Below, piece after piece: positions 9,250 through 19,724 of a DNA stretch of 64,000 bases. The notes under the pieces are model-generated. The model did not search any database and was not told the DNA's origin. It was given only the letters and a program-made list of their open reading frames with translations. Location: NCBI GenBank assembly GCA_017883235.1, contig JADGNY010000006.1:40681-104680 (forward strand). The letters run 5' to 3'. Every line of letters begins with the position of its first letter. Position 1 is the first letter of the stretch. The translations under genes and the position numbers were made by a program. Origin of the DNA: Thermoanaerobaculia bacterium. Its GTDB lineage: Bacteria; Acidobacteriota; Thermoanaerobaculia; Gp7-AA8.

Positions 9250-12045
9250 ATGACCGCCGAAAGCGCCCGCATGTCCGGCGCCCCGCACGACGTCGCCCGC
9301 TGGCGCAAGTGGGGGCCGTACCTCGCCGACCGCGCCTGGGGGACGGTGCGGGAGGACTACAGCGCGAATGGCGATGCCTGGTCGTACTTCCCTCACGATC
9401 TGGCCAGATCGAAGGCCTTCCGGTGGGGCGAAGACGGCATCGCCGGCTTCTGCGACCGCTACCAGATCCTCTGCTGGTCGCTGGCGCTCTGGAACGAGCA
9501 GGATGCCATCCTCAAGGAGCGCTTCTTCGGCCTCGTGCCGGGCGAGGCGAACCACGGCGAGGACGTCAAGGAGTGCTACTTCCATCTCGACGCGGTGCCG
9601 AGCCATTCCTACCAGCGGCTGCTCTACAAGTATCCGCAGCGGGCCTTTCCGTACACCCAATTGATTGACGAGAACCGCCGCCGCGGCGCGCACGATCCCG
9701 AGTTCGAACTGATCGATACCGGGATCTTCGACGATGGCCGCTACTTCGACGTTGTCATCGAGGTGGCGAAGGAAAACGCCGAGTCGCTGCTCTTCCGTAT
9801 CACCGCGCACAACCGCGGCCCCGAACGCGCTCCGCTGCATCTGATCCCGCAACTCTGGTTTCGCAATACGTGGAGCTGGAGCTGCGAGGCGGTGCCGGCA
9901 CCGTCGATCAAGGCGATCGAGGTCGATGGCCGCCCCGCCGTGCTCGCGGACGACTCGAACACCCCCGCTCTGGCCGGCCTGCTCCACAACGCCCACCTCG
10001 GGCCGCACGTGCTGGAGTTCCCGGCCGGGACGGAGCTGCTCTTCACCGACAACGAGACCAATGGGCCGCGGGTCTGGGGGGCGCAATCAAAGAGCCGCTA
10101 CGTGAAGGACGCCTTTCATCGCCGCATCGTCAACGGCGAGCACGAGGCGGTGAACCCGGCACGAAGCGGAACGAAAGCCTGCGGCTGGATGCGCGTCGAG
10201 ATCGATCCGGGAGCGTCGTACAGCATGACGATGCGGATGGGGCCGGGTGGGGCGTTTCCGGCCACATCGCCGGAGTCGATCGTCGACCTCCGCCGCGCCG
10301 AAGCCGACGAGTTCTACGCCGCCATCCACCCTCCCCGCGCATCCGCCGAGGAGCGTCACGTGCAGCGGCAGGCCTTCGCGGGGCTGCTCTGGTCGAAACA
10401 GAGCTACCTGCTCGACGTCGACATCTGGCTCGACGGCGACGATCCCAACCTGCCTCCGCCGGCGGAGCGGCAGCACGGGCGCAATGCGCGCTGGCGTCAT
10501 CTCAACTCGATGCGCATCCTGTCGATGCCGGACAAGTGGGAGTACCCGTGGTTCGCGGCGTGGGACCTGGCCTTCCACACCGTGGTCATGGCGCTCATCG
10601 ACGCGCATTTCGCCAAGGAGCAGCTCTGGCTGATGCTGTTCGAGCAGTTCCAGCATCCGAACGGCCAGATCCCGGCGTACGAGTGGGAGTTCTCGGACCT
10701 CAATCCGCCGGTGCACGCGTGGGCGGTATGGCGTGTCTACAACATGGACCGCATCCGCAACGGCGCCGACCGGCCCTTCCTCGAGAAGTGCTTTCACAAG
10801 TTGATGCTGAATTTCACCTGGTGGGTGAACAAGGTCGACCGCGAAGGGAACAACGTTTTCGAGGGGGGGTTCCTCGGCCTGGACAACATCACCGTGATGG
10901 ACCGCAGCGAGACACTGCCCGGCGGCGCCTCGATCGATCAGAGTGACGCCACCGGCTGGATGGGGATGTTCTGCCTGGTCATGATGCGCATGGCCCTGGA
11001 GCTCGCCGAGGAGAACGCGGCGTATGAAGGACTGGCCACGAAGTTCTTCGAGCACTACGTCTACATCGGCGCGGCCATGAAGATGATGCGCGGTGACCGG
11101 ACGCTGTGGGATGAGGCCGACGGCTTTTTCTACGACCTGCTGCGCTTCCCCGACGGGACGAACGTCCCCTTCCGCGTCCGCTCGCTGGTCGGTCTGATTC
11201 CGCTGTACGCCATCGAGCGATTGGAGCGGAAGTGGATCGAGCCGTTCGAGGTGTTCCGCGAGAACTTCGACTGGTTCATGAAGCATCGCGCCGACATCGT
11301 CGAGCACTGCGTCACGACCGTCCATCACGACGGCGAGACGACGCACGTGCTTGCCGTGGTCGATCAGAATCAGTTGCAGCATCTCTTGGCGCGCGTGGCC
11401 GATCCGGAAGAGTTCCTCTCGACGTTCGGCCTGCGCAGCCTGAGCAAGGCGCATCAGCAGCAGCCCTTCGTCTTCGGCAATGCCTCGGTGACGTACGAGC
11501 CGGCCGAGGCAGCGACAAAGCTGAAGGGGGGCAACAGCAACTGGCGAGGCCCGGTGTGGTTTCCGACGACGTTCCTGATGATCGAGACGCTGCGCAAGCT
11601 GGAGAAGGCCTACAGCGGCAACGTACGCGTGGCCCTGCGCAACGGCCACGATGTTCAGCCGCGCAATGATCCGGAATCGACGTTCGCCGATACTCGCGCC
11701 GACGAAGGCCTCGGCGCCGGCAGCGCCCGCCCCCGCCACCGCGGTATGACGCTGACGAACGTCCCGGTCCCCCCACCCGAGAACACGACCACGCTGACCG
11801 GCCTGGCCGCCGACCTGGCCCGGCGTATGACCAGCATCTTCGTCCCCGACGCCGACGGCTACCGCCCCGCCCACGGCCCCCGCGGAAGCCGCAAGGCGGA
11901 GCTTTTCGCCCGCGACCCGCACTGGAAGGATCTGATCTGGTTCTTCGAGTACTTCAACGGGGATACAGGGGAAGGATTGGGGGCATCGCACCAGACAGGA
12001 TGGACGGCGCTAGTGGCGAGTTTGATCGATGAGTGGAGTGGGTGA
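9250..12045 (+). CDS. GH63-like (alpha/alpha)6-barrel glycoside hydrolase
   Basis: This 931-residue protein has no signal peptide. The N-terminal half is a beta-rich domain ([20 protein letters not shown]). The C-terminal half is a glucosidase (alpha/alpha)6 barrel. Family hallmarks include [43 protein letters not shown] and [18 protein letters not shown]. Relatives include bacterial glucosylglycerate or mannosylglycerate hydrolases and MGH1-like enzymes, so a cytoplasmic glucoside or compatible-solute substrate is plausible but unproven. An acid-rich, proline-rich stretch (about residues 800-850) looks like a lineage-specific insert. It is spaced 4 bases from the thioesterase stop. A long antisense frame across it is a coding shadow. 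Confidence 0.85.
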   Translation: MTAESARMSGAPHDVARWRKWGPYLADRAWGTVREDYSANGDAWSYFPHDLARSKAFRWGEDGIAGFCDRYQILCWSLALWNEQDAILKERFFGLVPGEANHGEDVKECYFHLDAVPSHSYQRLLYKYPQRAFPYTQLIDENRRRGAHDPEFELIDTGIFDDGRYFDVVIEVAKENAESLLFRITAHNRGPERAPLHLIPQLWFRNTWSWSCEAVPAPSIKAIEVDGRPAVLADDSNTPALAGLLHNAHLGPHVLEFPAGTELLFTDNETNGPRVWGAQSKSRYVKDAFHRRIVNGEHEAVNPARSGTKACGWMRVEIDPGASYSMTMRMGPGGAFPATSPESIVDLRRAEADEFYAAIHPPRASAEERHVQRQAFAGLLWSKQSYLLDVDIWLDGDDPNLPPPAERQHGRNARWRHLNSMRILSMPDKWEYPWFAAWDLAFHTVVMALIDAHFAKEQLWLMLFEQFQHPNGQIPAYEWEFSDLNPPVHAWAVWRVYNMDRIRNGADRPFLEKCFHKLMLNFTWWVNKVDREGNNVFEGGFLGLDNITVMDRSETLPGGASIDQSDATGWMGMFCLVMMRMALELAEENAAYEGLATKFFEHYVYIGAAMKMMRGDRTLWDEADGFFYDLLRFPDGTNVPFRVRSLVGLIPLYAIERLERKWIEPFEVFRENFDWFMKHRADIVEHCVTTVHHDGETTHVLAVVDQNQLQHLLARVADPEEFLSTFGLRSLSKAHQQQPFVFGNASVTYEPAEAATKLKGGNSNWRGPVWFPTTFLMIETLRKLEKAYSGNVRVALRNGHDVQPRNDPESTFADTRADEGLGAGSARPRHRGMTLTNVPVPPPENTTTLTGLAADLARRMTSIFVPDADGYRPAHGPRGSRKAELFARDPHWKDLIWFFEYFNGDTGEGLGASHQTGWTALVASLIDEWSG

Positions 12046-12068
12046 TTGGTCCGTCTCGTTCAAAAGGC

Positions 12069-12140
12069 TATCCGCAGATGGCGCAGATGGACGCAGATAA
12101 AAGCATCTCAAATCTGTGTCCATCTGCGTCATCTGCGGAT
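12069..12140. repeat. Inverted repeat with CGCAGATGG-type arms
   Basis: ATCCGCAGATGGCGCAGAT is mirrored by CATCTGCGTCATCTGCGGAT around a short A/T-rich loop. It fills the gap after the glycosidase stop and could serve as a transcription terminator. Confidence 0.8.
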
Positions 12141-12183
12141 CGTCGTCGCCTCCATGCCCTAGAATCGTGAAGCGAGTTGACGA

Positions 12184-12519
12184 ATGCGACGAGCCCTCCC
12201 GGATGAATTGAACGAAGACGCGAGACCCATCGCTCTTCTCCGGCTATCGAAAGACCGTCTCGAAGAACTGTTCCCTGTCGAATTGTCCGAGGCTGATCCT
12301 CTTTCAGCAGCAGAGCCGTCGATCGGCGCGCTCGTTCAGCTTGATAGCGGACCGTATGCGATCGTCATGTACGGCGAGGTGTCGTGCGAAGCCGAGGTTT
12401 CTTTGCCGGTCAGCGCGCCGGTGGCTCGTCATTGGGCGGCGTTCCTCAGTGAAGTTCCTCTGGTTGCGGAGGAGATTGTCTGGACATTCCCTACTACCCA
12501 GACTTTCACGCGGGAATGA
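12184..12519 (+). CDS. Hypothetical protein, 111 residues
   Basis: No family is recognised. The protein is acidic (DELNEDARP, VELSEADP) with predicted beta strands (YAIVMYGEVSCEAEVSLPV) and no membrane segment or signal. A TAGAAT box lies at 12160-12165, 18 bases before the ATG. The last 14 bases overlap the 3' end of the convergent VapC gene. Codon use matches the surroundings. It may be a solitary small regulatory or immunity-like protein, but nothing in the sequence proves it. Confidence 0.55.
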   Translation: MRRALPDELNEDARPIALLRLSKDRLEELFPVELSEADPLSAAEPSIGALVQLDSGPYAIVMYGEVSCEAEVSLPVSAPVARHWAAFLSEVPLVAEEIVWTFPTTQTFTRE

Positions 12520-12946
12520 CTTCGAGACTCTCTCGATCAGCATTGATGACCGCATGCGCCGGAATATGTCGATCAAACGTCGCGAACCTGCCACCGTTTT
12601 CGACGGCAAGACCCAGAAGATATACATCGGTAATCTGCCGATGGGTTACTCCCGAAAGTCTGAACTGCCGATCATCACGAAGGGACACTCCATCGGGCCA
12701 AAACACATGATTCCCGGCTCGACAGAATGTCTCGAGGCGAAGGCGCACCGAGACCGCTGATTCATGCACAGCCATCGTTGCTGAATTGGTAAGTATCCGC
12801 ACCAGTCCGTTTTCGGTCATCGGACACGTCGCCCAGCCACCTTCTCGGTTTGCCACAAACCACGTGTGCGCGGTTTCGTGATGGACGTGATCCGGGTGAA
12901 ACAGAGCCACCAGTACGTTCACGTCGAGTAATGCGATGCTGCTCAC
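12506..12946 (-). CDS. vapC: VapC-type PIN-domain toxin
   Basis: This 146-residue PIN ribonuclease begins SIALLDVNVLVALFHPDH, with the first catalytic Asp in LLDVN. It has a central MTENGLVRIL carrying the conserved Glu, and the last acidic residues in THRQITDVYLLGLA and GRFATFDRHI. It should cleave RNA (tRNA or rRNA in studied VapCs) when freed from its antitoxin. The GTG start at 12946 overlaps the antitoxin stop by 4 bases (GTGA), so the two are translationally coupled. It converges on the hypothetical gene ending at 12519. Confidence 0.88.
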   Translation of the reverse strand: MSSIALLDVNVLVALFHPDHVHHETAHTWFVANREGGWATCPMTENGLVRILTNSATMAVHESAVSVRLRLETFCRAGNHVFWPDGVSLRDDRQFRLSGVTHRQITDVYLLGLAVENGGRFATFDRHIPAHAVINADRESLEVIPA

Positions 12947-13170
12947 GGTTCGTCACGAAGGCGGTTAACGATCTCCATCGTAAGCGGGGTACTTCCCTCC
13001 GGACGCCGCGGCATCAGTGGTACACCGTTGCGAATCTCGGGGATTTCCGTCGGCTGAAGAGCTTTTCTGGCGAGGTCTGACAGAACACGTCCCGCGGTTA
13101 TGCCGCTGTTCGCGGCGATTTCGTTCGCGGCTTCGAGTACATCGTCATCCACGTCGAGCGTTGTTCTCAT
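12943..13170 (-). CDS. Ribbon-helix-helix antitoxin of VapC
   Basis: A 75-residue antitoxin. The N-terminal MRTTLDVDDDVLEAANEIA is a ribbon-helix-helix strand plus helix, and the proline-rich tail (IPEIRNGVPLMPRRPE) is the toxin-binding part. It should neutralise the adjacent VapC and autorepress the operon. Start is the ATG at 13170, because TACGAT lies 7 bases upstream and the RHH begins there. An upstream in-frame ATG at 13194 would precede that promoter. Confidence 0.85.
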   Translation of the reverse strand: MRTTLDVDDDVLEAANEIAANSGITAGRVLSDLARKALQPTEIPEIRNGVPLMPRRPEGSTPLTMEIVNRLRDEP

Positions 13171-13177
13171 GATGCAA

Positions 13178-13183
13178 ATCGTA
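13178..13183 (-). promoter_or_regulatory. -10 box TACGAT for the VapBC operon
   Basis: TACGAT on the minus strand ends 7 bases before the antitoxin ATG at 13170. No ribosome binding site lies between, so the mRNA is probably leaderless. Confidence 0.5.
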
Positions 13184-13216
13184 ACATCACGCATCCGATG
13201 GAGTAATCCGCGCCTA

Positions 13217-13924
13217 TCAATACAACCGCGCCGCCAGATACGGCACCGCCGTCTCCACCCTCAGTATCCGTTCGCCGATCGACACCGCCGTGAACCCCGC
13301 CCGCTCCAGCGACGCGATCTCGGCGTCGATGAATCCTCCCTCGGGGCCGATGACGAGCGTGACCGGCTCGCGGACATCGCGCGGGCAGACCTCGGATGCG
13401 CGCGGGTGGGCGACGAGCGCGCGCGTGCCGTGCGCGAGGGCAGGCAGTTCATCCTCGACGAACGGGCGGAAGAGGCGGCGGGTCTCGATCGAGGGGAGGA
13501 CGGTGTCGCGGGCCTGCTCCAGGCCGAGGATCGATTGCGCGCGGAGGTTATCGGGAGAGAGACGCGGCGAGCTCCAGTAACTCTTCTCCACACGCCATGC
13601 GTTGAGAAGGACGATGCGCTTGATGCCGAGGGATGCCGCACCGGCGATGACGCGGTTCAAGACTTTCGGACGCGGGAGTGCCAGGATGAGCGTCAACGGC
13701 AGCGGCGGTGGTGGGTCGCGGTCGAGCACGACGTCCATCTCCAGCGCCTCGGCATCGAGCCTCGTAATCGTCCCGCGTCCAATGCGGCCATCAGCGGCGC
13801 CGGCCGCGAGCTCCTCCCCCACGGCGGCGCGATGAACGTCCGTCACATGCTGCAGGCGGCGGCCGGTCAGCCGGACGCGCGAGCCGCCGAAGAAGTCGTC
13901 GTCGAAGAGAAGGATCAGGTTCAC
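13217..13924 (-). CDS. rsmE: 16S rRNA m3U1498 methyltransferase
   Basis: The 235-residue SPOUT methyltransferase methylates U1498 of 16S rRNA with SAM. RsmE features include an N-terminal PUA-like region (GRRLQHVTDVHRAAVGEE) and the central LALPRPKVLNRVIAGAASLG. The trefoil-knot signature VTLVIGPEGGFIDAEI is followed by VSIGERILRVETAV near the C-terminus. Length is normal. The GTG start at 13924 has TATCGT 9 bases upstream and no Shine-Dalgarno. That box overlaps the GATAAT box of the divergent methyltransferase gene. Start-to-start distance is only 27 bases. Confidence 0.93.
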   Translation of the reverse strand: MNLILLFDDDFFGGSRVRLTGRRLQHVTDVHRAAVGEELAAGAADGRIGRGTITRLDAEALEMDVVLDRDPPPPLPLTLILALPRPKVLNRVIAGAASLGIKRIVLLNAWRVEKSYWSSPRLSPDNLRAQSILGLEQARDTVLPSIETRRLFRPFVEDELPALAHGTRALVAHPRASEVCPRDVREPVTLVIGPEGGFIDAEIASLERAGFTAVSIGERILRVETAVPYLAARLY

Positions 13925-13933
13925 GGCGTTGCA

Positions 13934-13941
13934 ACGATAAT
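13934..13941. promoter_or_regulatory. Overlapping divergent -10 boxes ACGATAAT
   Basis: GATAAT (13936-13941) lies 9 bases before the plus-strand ATG at 13951. On the other strand TATCGT (13934-13939) lies 9 bases before the minus-strand GTG at 13924. The boxes share four bases, so the two promoters should exclude each other. Confidence 0.5.
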
Positions 13942-13950
13942 CCCCCGCGC

Positions 13951-15963
13951 ATGAAGGTGCAGCCTGACCGGAGATGGGAATCGTTCGCGAAGCGCGAGCC
14001 CTACTTTGCCGTCTTCACCGATCCGAAGTTTCTGAGCGCGAACCGGACGGCGAACAACGAGCGCGAATTCTTCGACAGCGGCGAGCTGCTGGCCGATGCG
14101 ATTTTCTACACCATCAAACGGCGGCTGGTGCACGATTACGCGCCGCAATCGATCCTCGAGTACGGCTGCGGGCCGGGGCGGCTGGCCATCCCCTTCGCCC
14201 GGCGCGCCGTCTCCATTACGGCGGTCGACCGCTCTCCGGCCATGCTCGCGGTGGCGCGCCGCGAAGCGGCGAAGCAATCGATCACGAACATTCACTTCAC
14301 CACCGCTTCCGCGTTTGATCCGGCGCATCGCAGGTTCGATCTCGTCAATGCCTACCTTCTCTTCCAGCGCCTTCCGCCCACGCAGGGGCTGGCGCTCTTC
14401 CGCGAGATCCTCGGATGCATCGGTTCCGGCGGCATCGGCGCGTTTCATTTTCTCTACCGAGGATCGGCGTCGCCGCTGGTCGGGATGACGCGTGCTGTTC
14501 GTGAACGGCTGCCCGCTGTCAACGGCATCCTCAATCGCATGCGCGGCAAGGCGGCCGATGAGCCGTTCATCCCCAGCCATACCTACGATCTCGATGATGT
14601 CTTCCGCATCGTGGCCGAGGCCGGGATCGAAACGAGCCACGTCACGTTCCAATATGACGAGGAGATGACCAGCGCGATCGTCTTCGTTCAGGCACCGCTG
14701 TCGGTTCCGGCGAGCGACGAGGCTGAAACCGCGATGCAGGCCGGCGAACCCGCGGCCGAGGGGGTGATCGATGTCCGCGACCTGATCGCACACACGTCGA
14801 TCGACGAGCTGAATCGCACCGCCGAGGAGTACTTCGCGTCGTTGAAAGAGTGGGAGCACCACCTCGCCAAACCGTTCAGCAAAGCGGATGAGACGCCGCC
14901 GATTCTGATCGCCTTGGCCACTCTGCTGCAGGGACTGCGGCTCACGCCGGGGACGACCGTGCTCGAATTCGGCGCCGGCACCGGATGGCTGTCGCGATTT
15001 CTGACACAGCTCGGCTGCCGGGTCATCCTGCTCGACGTATCCCCGACCGCGTTGCGGATCGCGCGCGAGCTGTACGAGAAACAACCGCCGATCGGCGAAC
15101 GGCCCGAACCTCGGTTTATCCCGTTCGACGGGCGCCACATCGATCTTCCGGACGGCAGCGTGGAGCGGATCATCTGTTTCGATGCCTTCCACCACGCGCC
15201 GAATCCCGACGACGTGCTGCGCGAATTCGGCCGCGTGCTGACCCCGGGCGGCATCGCCGCTTTCGCCGAGCCTGGACCGCGGCACTCGCGCACGCCGCAA
15301 TCGCAATTCGAGATGCGGACCTACGGCGTGGTCGAGAACGACGTCGACATCCATGCCATCTGGCGCACAGCGTGGAGCTGCGGATTCCGCGATCTGAAGC
15401 TGGTCGTTTTCAACGGATCTCCTTTTCACGTCTCGCTCGACGATTATGAAGACCTGCTCACCGGAGGATCCACGAACGCGAAGTGGGTGGCCTCCACGCG
15501 GACCTTCCTCCGCAACGTCCGCAGCTTCTTTCTATACAAGGAAGGGTCGGAGCGGATCGACAGCCGAAGCGCATCCGGCCTTGCCTGCGAGATCGCGGCG
15601 GCGCTCATCACCTCGCCGGCGATCGAGGGGCAGACGATCATCGTCGAGGCCACGGTCACGAATCGCGGCACGGCGATCTGGCTTCCGTCGAACGCGACAT
15701 CCGGCGGCGTCGCCATCGGCGCGCATCTTCACGACGCGGCCGGTAAACTGGTCACCTTCGACCTTCACTGGGAGCGGCTGACCGATCCGCCGCGCGAGAT
15801 CGCGCCGGGCGAAACGGTGAGAGTCCGCATGTCGCTTCCGGCACAGCCCGCGGGGAGATATCTGCTCGAAATCGACTGCGTGTCCGCCGGTGTGTCGTGG
15901 TTCGCACAGCTCGGATCGCAGCCGGCCCGGCTCGCCGTCGATGTCGTTCGCGCCGATGTATGA
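13951..15963 (+). CDS. Double SAM methyltransferase with C-terminal Ig-like domain
   Basis: The 670-residue protein holds two complete class I methyltransferase domains. The first (about residues 40-240) has ILEYGCGPGRLAIPFARR, the second (about 320-480) TVLEFGAGTGWLSRFLTQLG and ICFDAFHHAPNPDDVLREFG. The C-terminal 130 residues form a beta-sandwich-like domain (ITSPAIEGQTIIVEATVTN, PPREIAPGETVRVRM, AGRYLLEIDCV) resembling the Wzt C-terminal/CARDB type that binds glycans. This suggests modification of a surface polysaccharide or glycan precursor; the substrate is unknown. The two domains are not close copies of each other. The promoter is shared divergently with rsmE. The STAS gene follows 9 bases after its stop. 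Confidence 0.8.
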   Translation: MKVQPDRRWESFAKREPYFAVFTDPKFLSANRTANNEREFFDSGELLADAIFYTIKRRLVHDYAPQSILEYGCGPGRLAIPFARRAVSITAVDRSPAMLAVARREAAKQSITNIHFTTASAFDPAHRRFDLVNAYLLFQRLPPTQGLALFREILGCIGSGGIGAFHFLYRGSASPLVGMTRAVRERLPAVNGILNRMRGKAADEPFIPSHTYDLDDVFRIVAEAGIETSHVTFQYDEEMTSAIVFVQAPLSVPASDEAETAMQAGEPAAEGVIDVRDLIAHTSIDELNRTAEEYFASLKEWEHHLAKPFSKADETPPILIALATLLQGLRLTPGTTVLEFGAGTGWLSRFLTQLGCRVILLDVSPTALRIARELYEKQPPIGERPEPRFIPFDGRHIDLPDGSVERIICFDAFHHAPNPDDVLREFGRVLTPGGIAAFAEPGPRHSRTPQSQFEMRTYGVVENDVDIHAIWRTAWSCGFRDLKLVVFNGSPFHVSLDDYEDLLTGGSTNAKWVASTRTFLRNVRSFFLYKEGSERIDSRSASGLACEIAAALITSPAIEGQTIIVEATVTNRGTAIWLPSNATSGGVAIGAHLHDAAGKLVTFDLHWERLTDPPREIAPGETVRVRMSLPAQPAGRYLLEIDCVSAGVSWFAQLGSQPARLAVDVVRADV

Positions 15964-15964
15964 T
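15959..15964 (+). promoter_or_regulatory. -10 box TATGAT, leaderless STAS gene
   Basis: TATGAT straddles the stop codon of the double methyltransferase and ends 8 bases before the ATG at 15973. Confidence 0.45.
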
Positions 15965-15972
15965 GCGCCTGC

Positions 15973-16314
15973 ATGAACATCGAGACCCGCAAAAAAGGTG
16001 ACGTCGTGATCGTCGATTTTCAGGGGCGCCTGGCGGTAGGCGTCGGCGACGATCTGTTGCCGCGACTCATCGAGCAGCTCCTGGACGAGGGCAACCGCAA
16101 GATCCTCCTCAACCTTTCTGACATGGATTACATCGACAGCAACGGCCTCGGCGAGCTGGTGCAGAGCCTCAAAGTCTCCGGCCGCCACGGTGCGTCGCTC
16201 CGCCTTCTCAAACCACAGGACCGCGTGAAGAAGACGCTCAAGCTGACCAATCTCCTGCCGATGTTCAGCGTCTACGACACCGAGGCCGAAGCGATCAAAG
16301 CCTTCGACGCTTAG
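15973..16314 (+). CDS. STAS-domain anti-sigma factor antagonist
   Basis: The 113-residue single STAS domain resembles SpoIIAA/RsbV. MDYIDSNGLGELVQSLK contains the phosphorylatable Ser (about residue 56) before the conserved Gly-Leu. Such proteins bind an anti-sigma kinase when unphosphorylated and release a sigma factor. No partner kinase or phosphatase is encoded in the window. TATGAT 8 bases before the ATG suggests its own leaderless transcript, although it also follows the methyltransferase closely. Confidence 0.9.
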   Translation: MNIETRKKGDVVIVDFQGRLAVGVGDDLLPRLIEQLLDEGNRKILLNLSDMDYIDSNGLGELVQSLKVSGRHGASLRLLKPQDRVKKTLKLTNLLPMFSVYDTEAEAIKAFDA

Positions 16315-16447
16315 AGGGTTTGATTTACAGAAGGCAGTCTATAGATTAGACTCTCTGGCGAAATAGGAGAGTCATGAACCCCTTCCTGACAGCCGTCCGC
16401 GCCGCCTGCATCACCAAGTAAGTCAGGCACGCGCGAGGCGATCGGCC

Positions 16448-16627
16448 TCAACCTGCCGCGACTGAGCACCGAAGAAGATTCCAATCGACGTCAATGCCGA
16501 CAACCTCGCCGTCGGCGCCGATATCGACCACGACACCCGGTGAGATCTCGCGCGACGTCGCCGCCGCGGCGCCTCGCAACTCGACATACAGCGAATCGGT
16601 GTCAGCGTAGTAATTAGCGCGCATCAT
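16448..16627 (-). CDS. DUF2283 small protein
   Basis: A 59-residue frame starting MMRANYYADTDSLYVELRG and continuing SREISPGVVVDIGADGEVVG matches the DUF2283 pattern. After GIDVD the usual helix (IDIE..S.VL) is found only in another frame, so the C-terminus may carry a one-base indel. The start overlaps the TGA of the preceding 76-residue gene (TGATG), indicating coupling. DUF2283 genes commonly pair with this kind of partner, as a TA-like module of unproven function. Confidence 0.6.
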   Translation of the reverse strand: MMRANYYADTDSLYVELRGAAAATSREISPGVVVDIGADGEVVGIDVDWNLLRCSVAAG

Positions 16628-16857
16628 CAGATCTCCGCGTCACGATCGGGAAATGCGTTGTGGATCGTCTCACCGTCTTCCAGCGTCCCAACGCGCAAGT
16701 ACTTTTGCAATTCCTCGATCCAGATCCAGTGGCGAATCCGGCCATCGGCCTGAATCATCCGCCGCGCGGGCCGGCGGATCGCCGCTTCGCACCATTCACG
16801 CCGGAGGTACGGACGCTTCCGCATGACTTCCCGTTCGAAGTAGTCCGTCGCCCGCAC
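16627..16857 (-). CDS. Partner of DUF2283, conserved small protein
   Basis: The 76-residue protein reads DYFEREVMRKRPYLRREWC, then IRHWIWIEELQKYLRVGTLE and DGETIHNAFPDR. This is a conserved basic small-protein family regularly found next to DUF2283. Its size, basic character and overlap with the next gene (TGATG) resemble type II toxins, but no activity is known. It is divergent from GlgX, with about 28 bases between the two starts. Confidence 0.65.
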   Translation of the reverse strand: MRATDYFEREVMRKRPYLRREWCEAAIRRPARRMIQADGRIRHWIWIEELQKYLRVGTLEDGETIHNAFPDRDAEI

Positions 16858-16885
16858 ACAAGGATTTTACCCACAACGGTGCGGC

Positions 16886-19048
<2,163 letters not shown>

Positions 19049-19095
19049 GTCGGATAAAGTCCTGATGTGGATACCGACCCACATGGTCATAGCGA

Positions 19096-19101
19096 TACAA
19101 T
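19096..19101 (+). promoter_or_regulatory. -10 box TACAAT of the RHH/MazF operon
   Basis: TACAAT ends 6 bases before the antitoxin ATG at 19108; there is no Shine-Dalgarno. Confidence 0.55.
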
Positions 19102-19107
19102 CGCGGC

Positions 19108-19338
19108 ATGAAAACGGTGCAAATGACGCTGGATGAGGAACTGCTTGTGCGCGTAGATCGCGCCGCCCGCCGGTTGAAGACGACTCGGTCGGAGTTCACT
19201 CGGCAGGCACTTCGCGAAGCCTTGAAACACATCACGACATTGCAGCACGAAGCACAGCACCGGCGCGGCTACGCGGCACACCCGGTGGAAGAGGGCGAGT
19301 TCAGCGAGTGGGCGACCGAACAGGTGTGGCCGGAATGA
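19108..19338 (+). CDS. Ribbon-helix-helix antitoxin (CopG/MazE9 type)
   Basis: The 76-residue protein begins MKTVQMTLDEELLVRVDRAA and continues KTTRSEFTRQALREAL, a standard RHH DNA-binding domain. An acidic tail (HPVEEGEFSEWATEQ) is suited to binding the toxin. Its stop overlaps the MazF start by 4 bases (ATGA). It probably autorepresses the operon from the leaderless promoter at 19096. Confidence 0.9.
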   Translation: MKTVQMTLDEELLVRVDRAARRLKTTRSEFTRQALREALKHITTLQHEAQHRRGYAAHPVEEGEFSEWATEQVWPE

Positions 19339-19646
19339 AACGGGGGGAGATCCGCTGGTACCGTTTCAGGGCACCGGACAAGCGCCGCCCTGTCGTCATT
19401 CTCACGCGAGACTCGGTGTTGGACTATCTGGGTGAAGTGACGGTGGCACCGATCACGAGCACCATCCGCGACATTCCGTCGGAGGTCTTGGTCGGCCCTG
19501 AAGACGGTGTACCACGGCCCTGTGCGATCAATCTCGATCACCTTCAAACAGTCTCCAAGGATCAATTGGGTGGAATCGTCGCCACTCTGCCGGAAGCCCG
19601 GATGGACGAGGTTCGCGACGCACTCTTGTTCGCCCTCGGGTATTGA
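19335..19646 (+). CDS. mazF: MazF/PemK-type mRNA interferase
   Basis: This 103-residue toxin begins MKRGEIRWYRFRAPDKRRPV and has VVILTRDSVLDYLGEVTVAP and ITSTIRDIPSEVLVG, followed by CAINLDHLQTVSKDQLGG. It is a complete MazF/CcdB-fold ribonuclease. Start is the ATG at 19335, coupled to the antitoxin by ATGA. An upstream GTG or ATG in frame at 19308 would lie inside the antitoxin and is unnecessary. Confidence 0.92.
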   Translation: MKRGEIRWYRFRAPDKRRPVVILTRDSVLDYLGEVTVAPITSTIRDIPSEVLVGPEDGVPRPCAINLDHLQTVSKDQLGGIVATLPEARMDEVRDALLFALGY

Positions 19647-19724
19647 TCGTCCGACGGTGTGCGCCTTCGTCATCTGCTACGCTTCGCGAAACGCTACGCG
19701 TGTTTCCCGCGTCTCACAATCAAT

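Noticed and set aside
10087..11991. Long minus-strand frame opposite the GH63-like gene
   Set aside because: Antisense shadow of GC-rich codon use; no domain, and the plus-strand gene is clearly real.
16374..16421. 15-codon ORF after AGGAGAG with a TATAGATTAG-like upstream sequence
   Set aside because: The start context is good but the peptide is too short to support; it may be the truncated 5' end of a lost gene.
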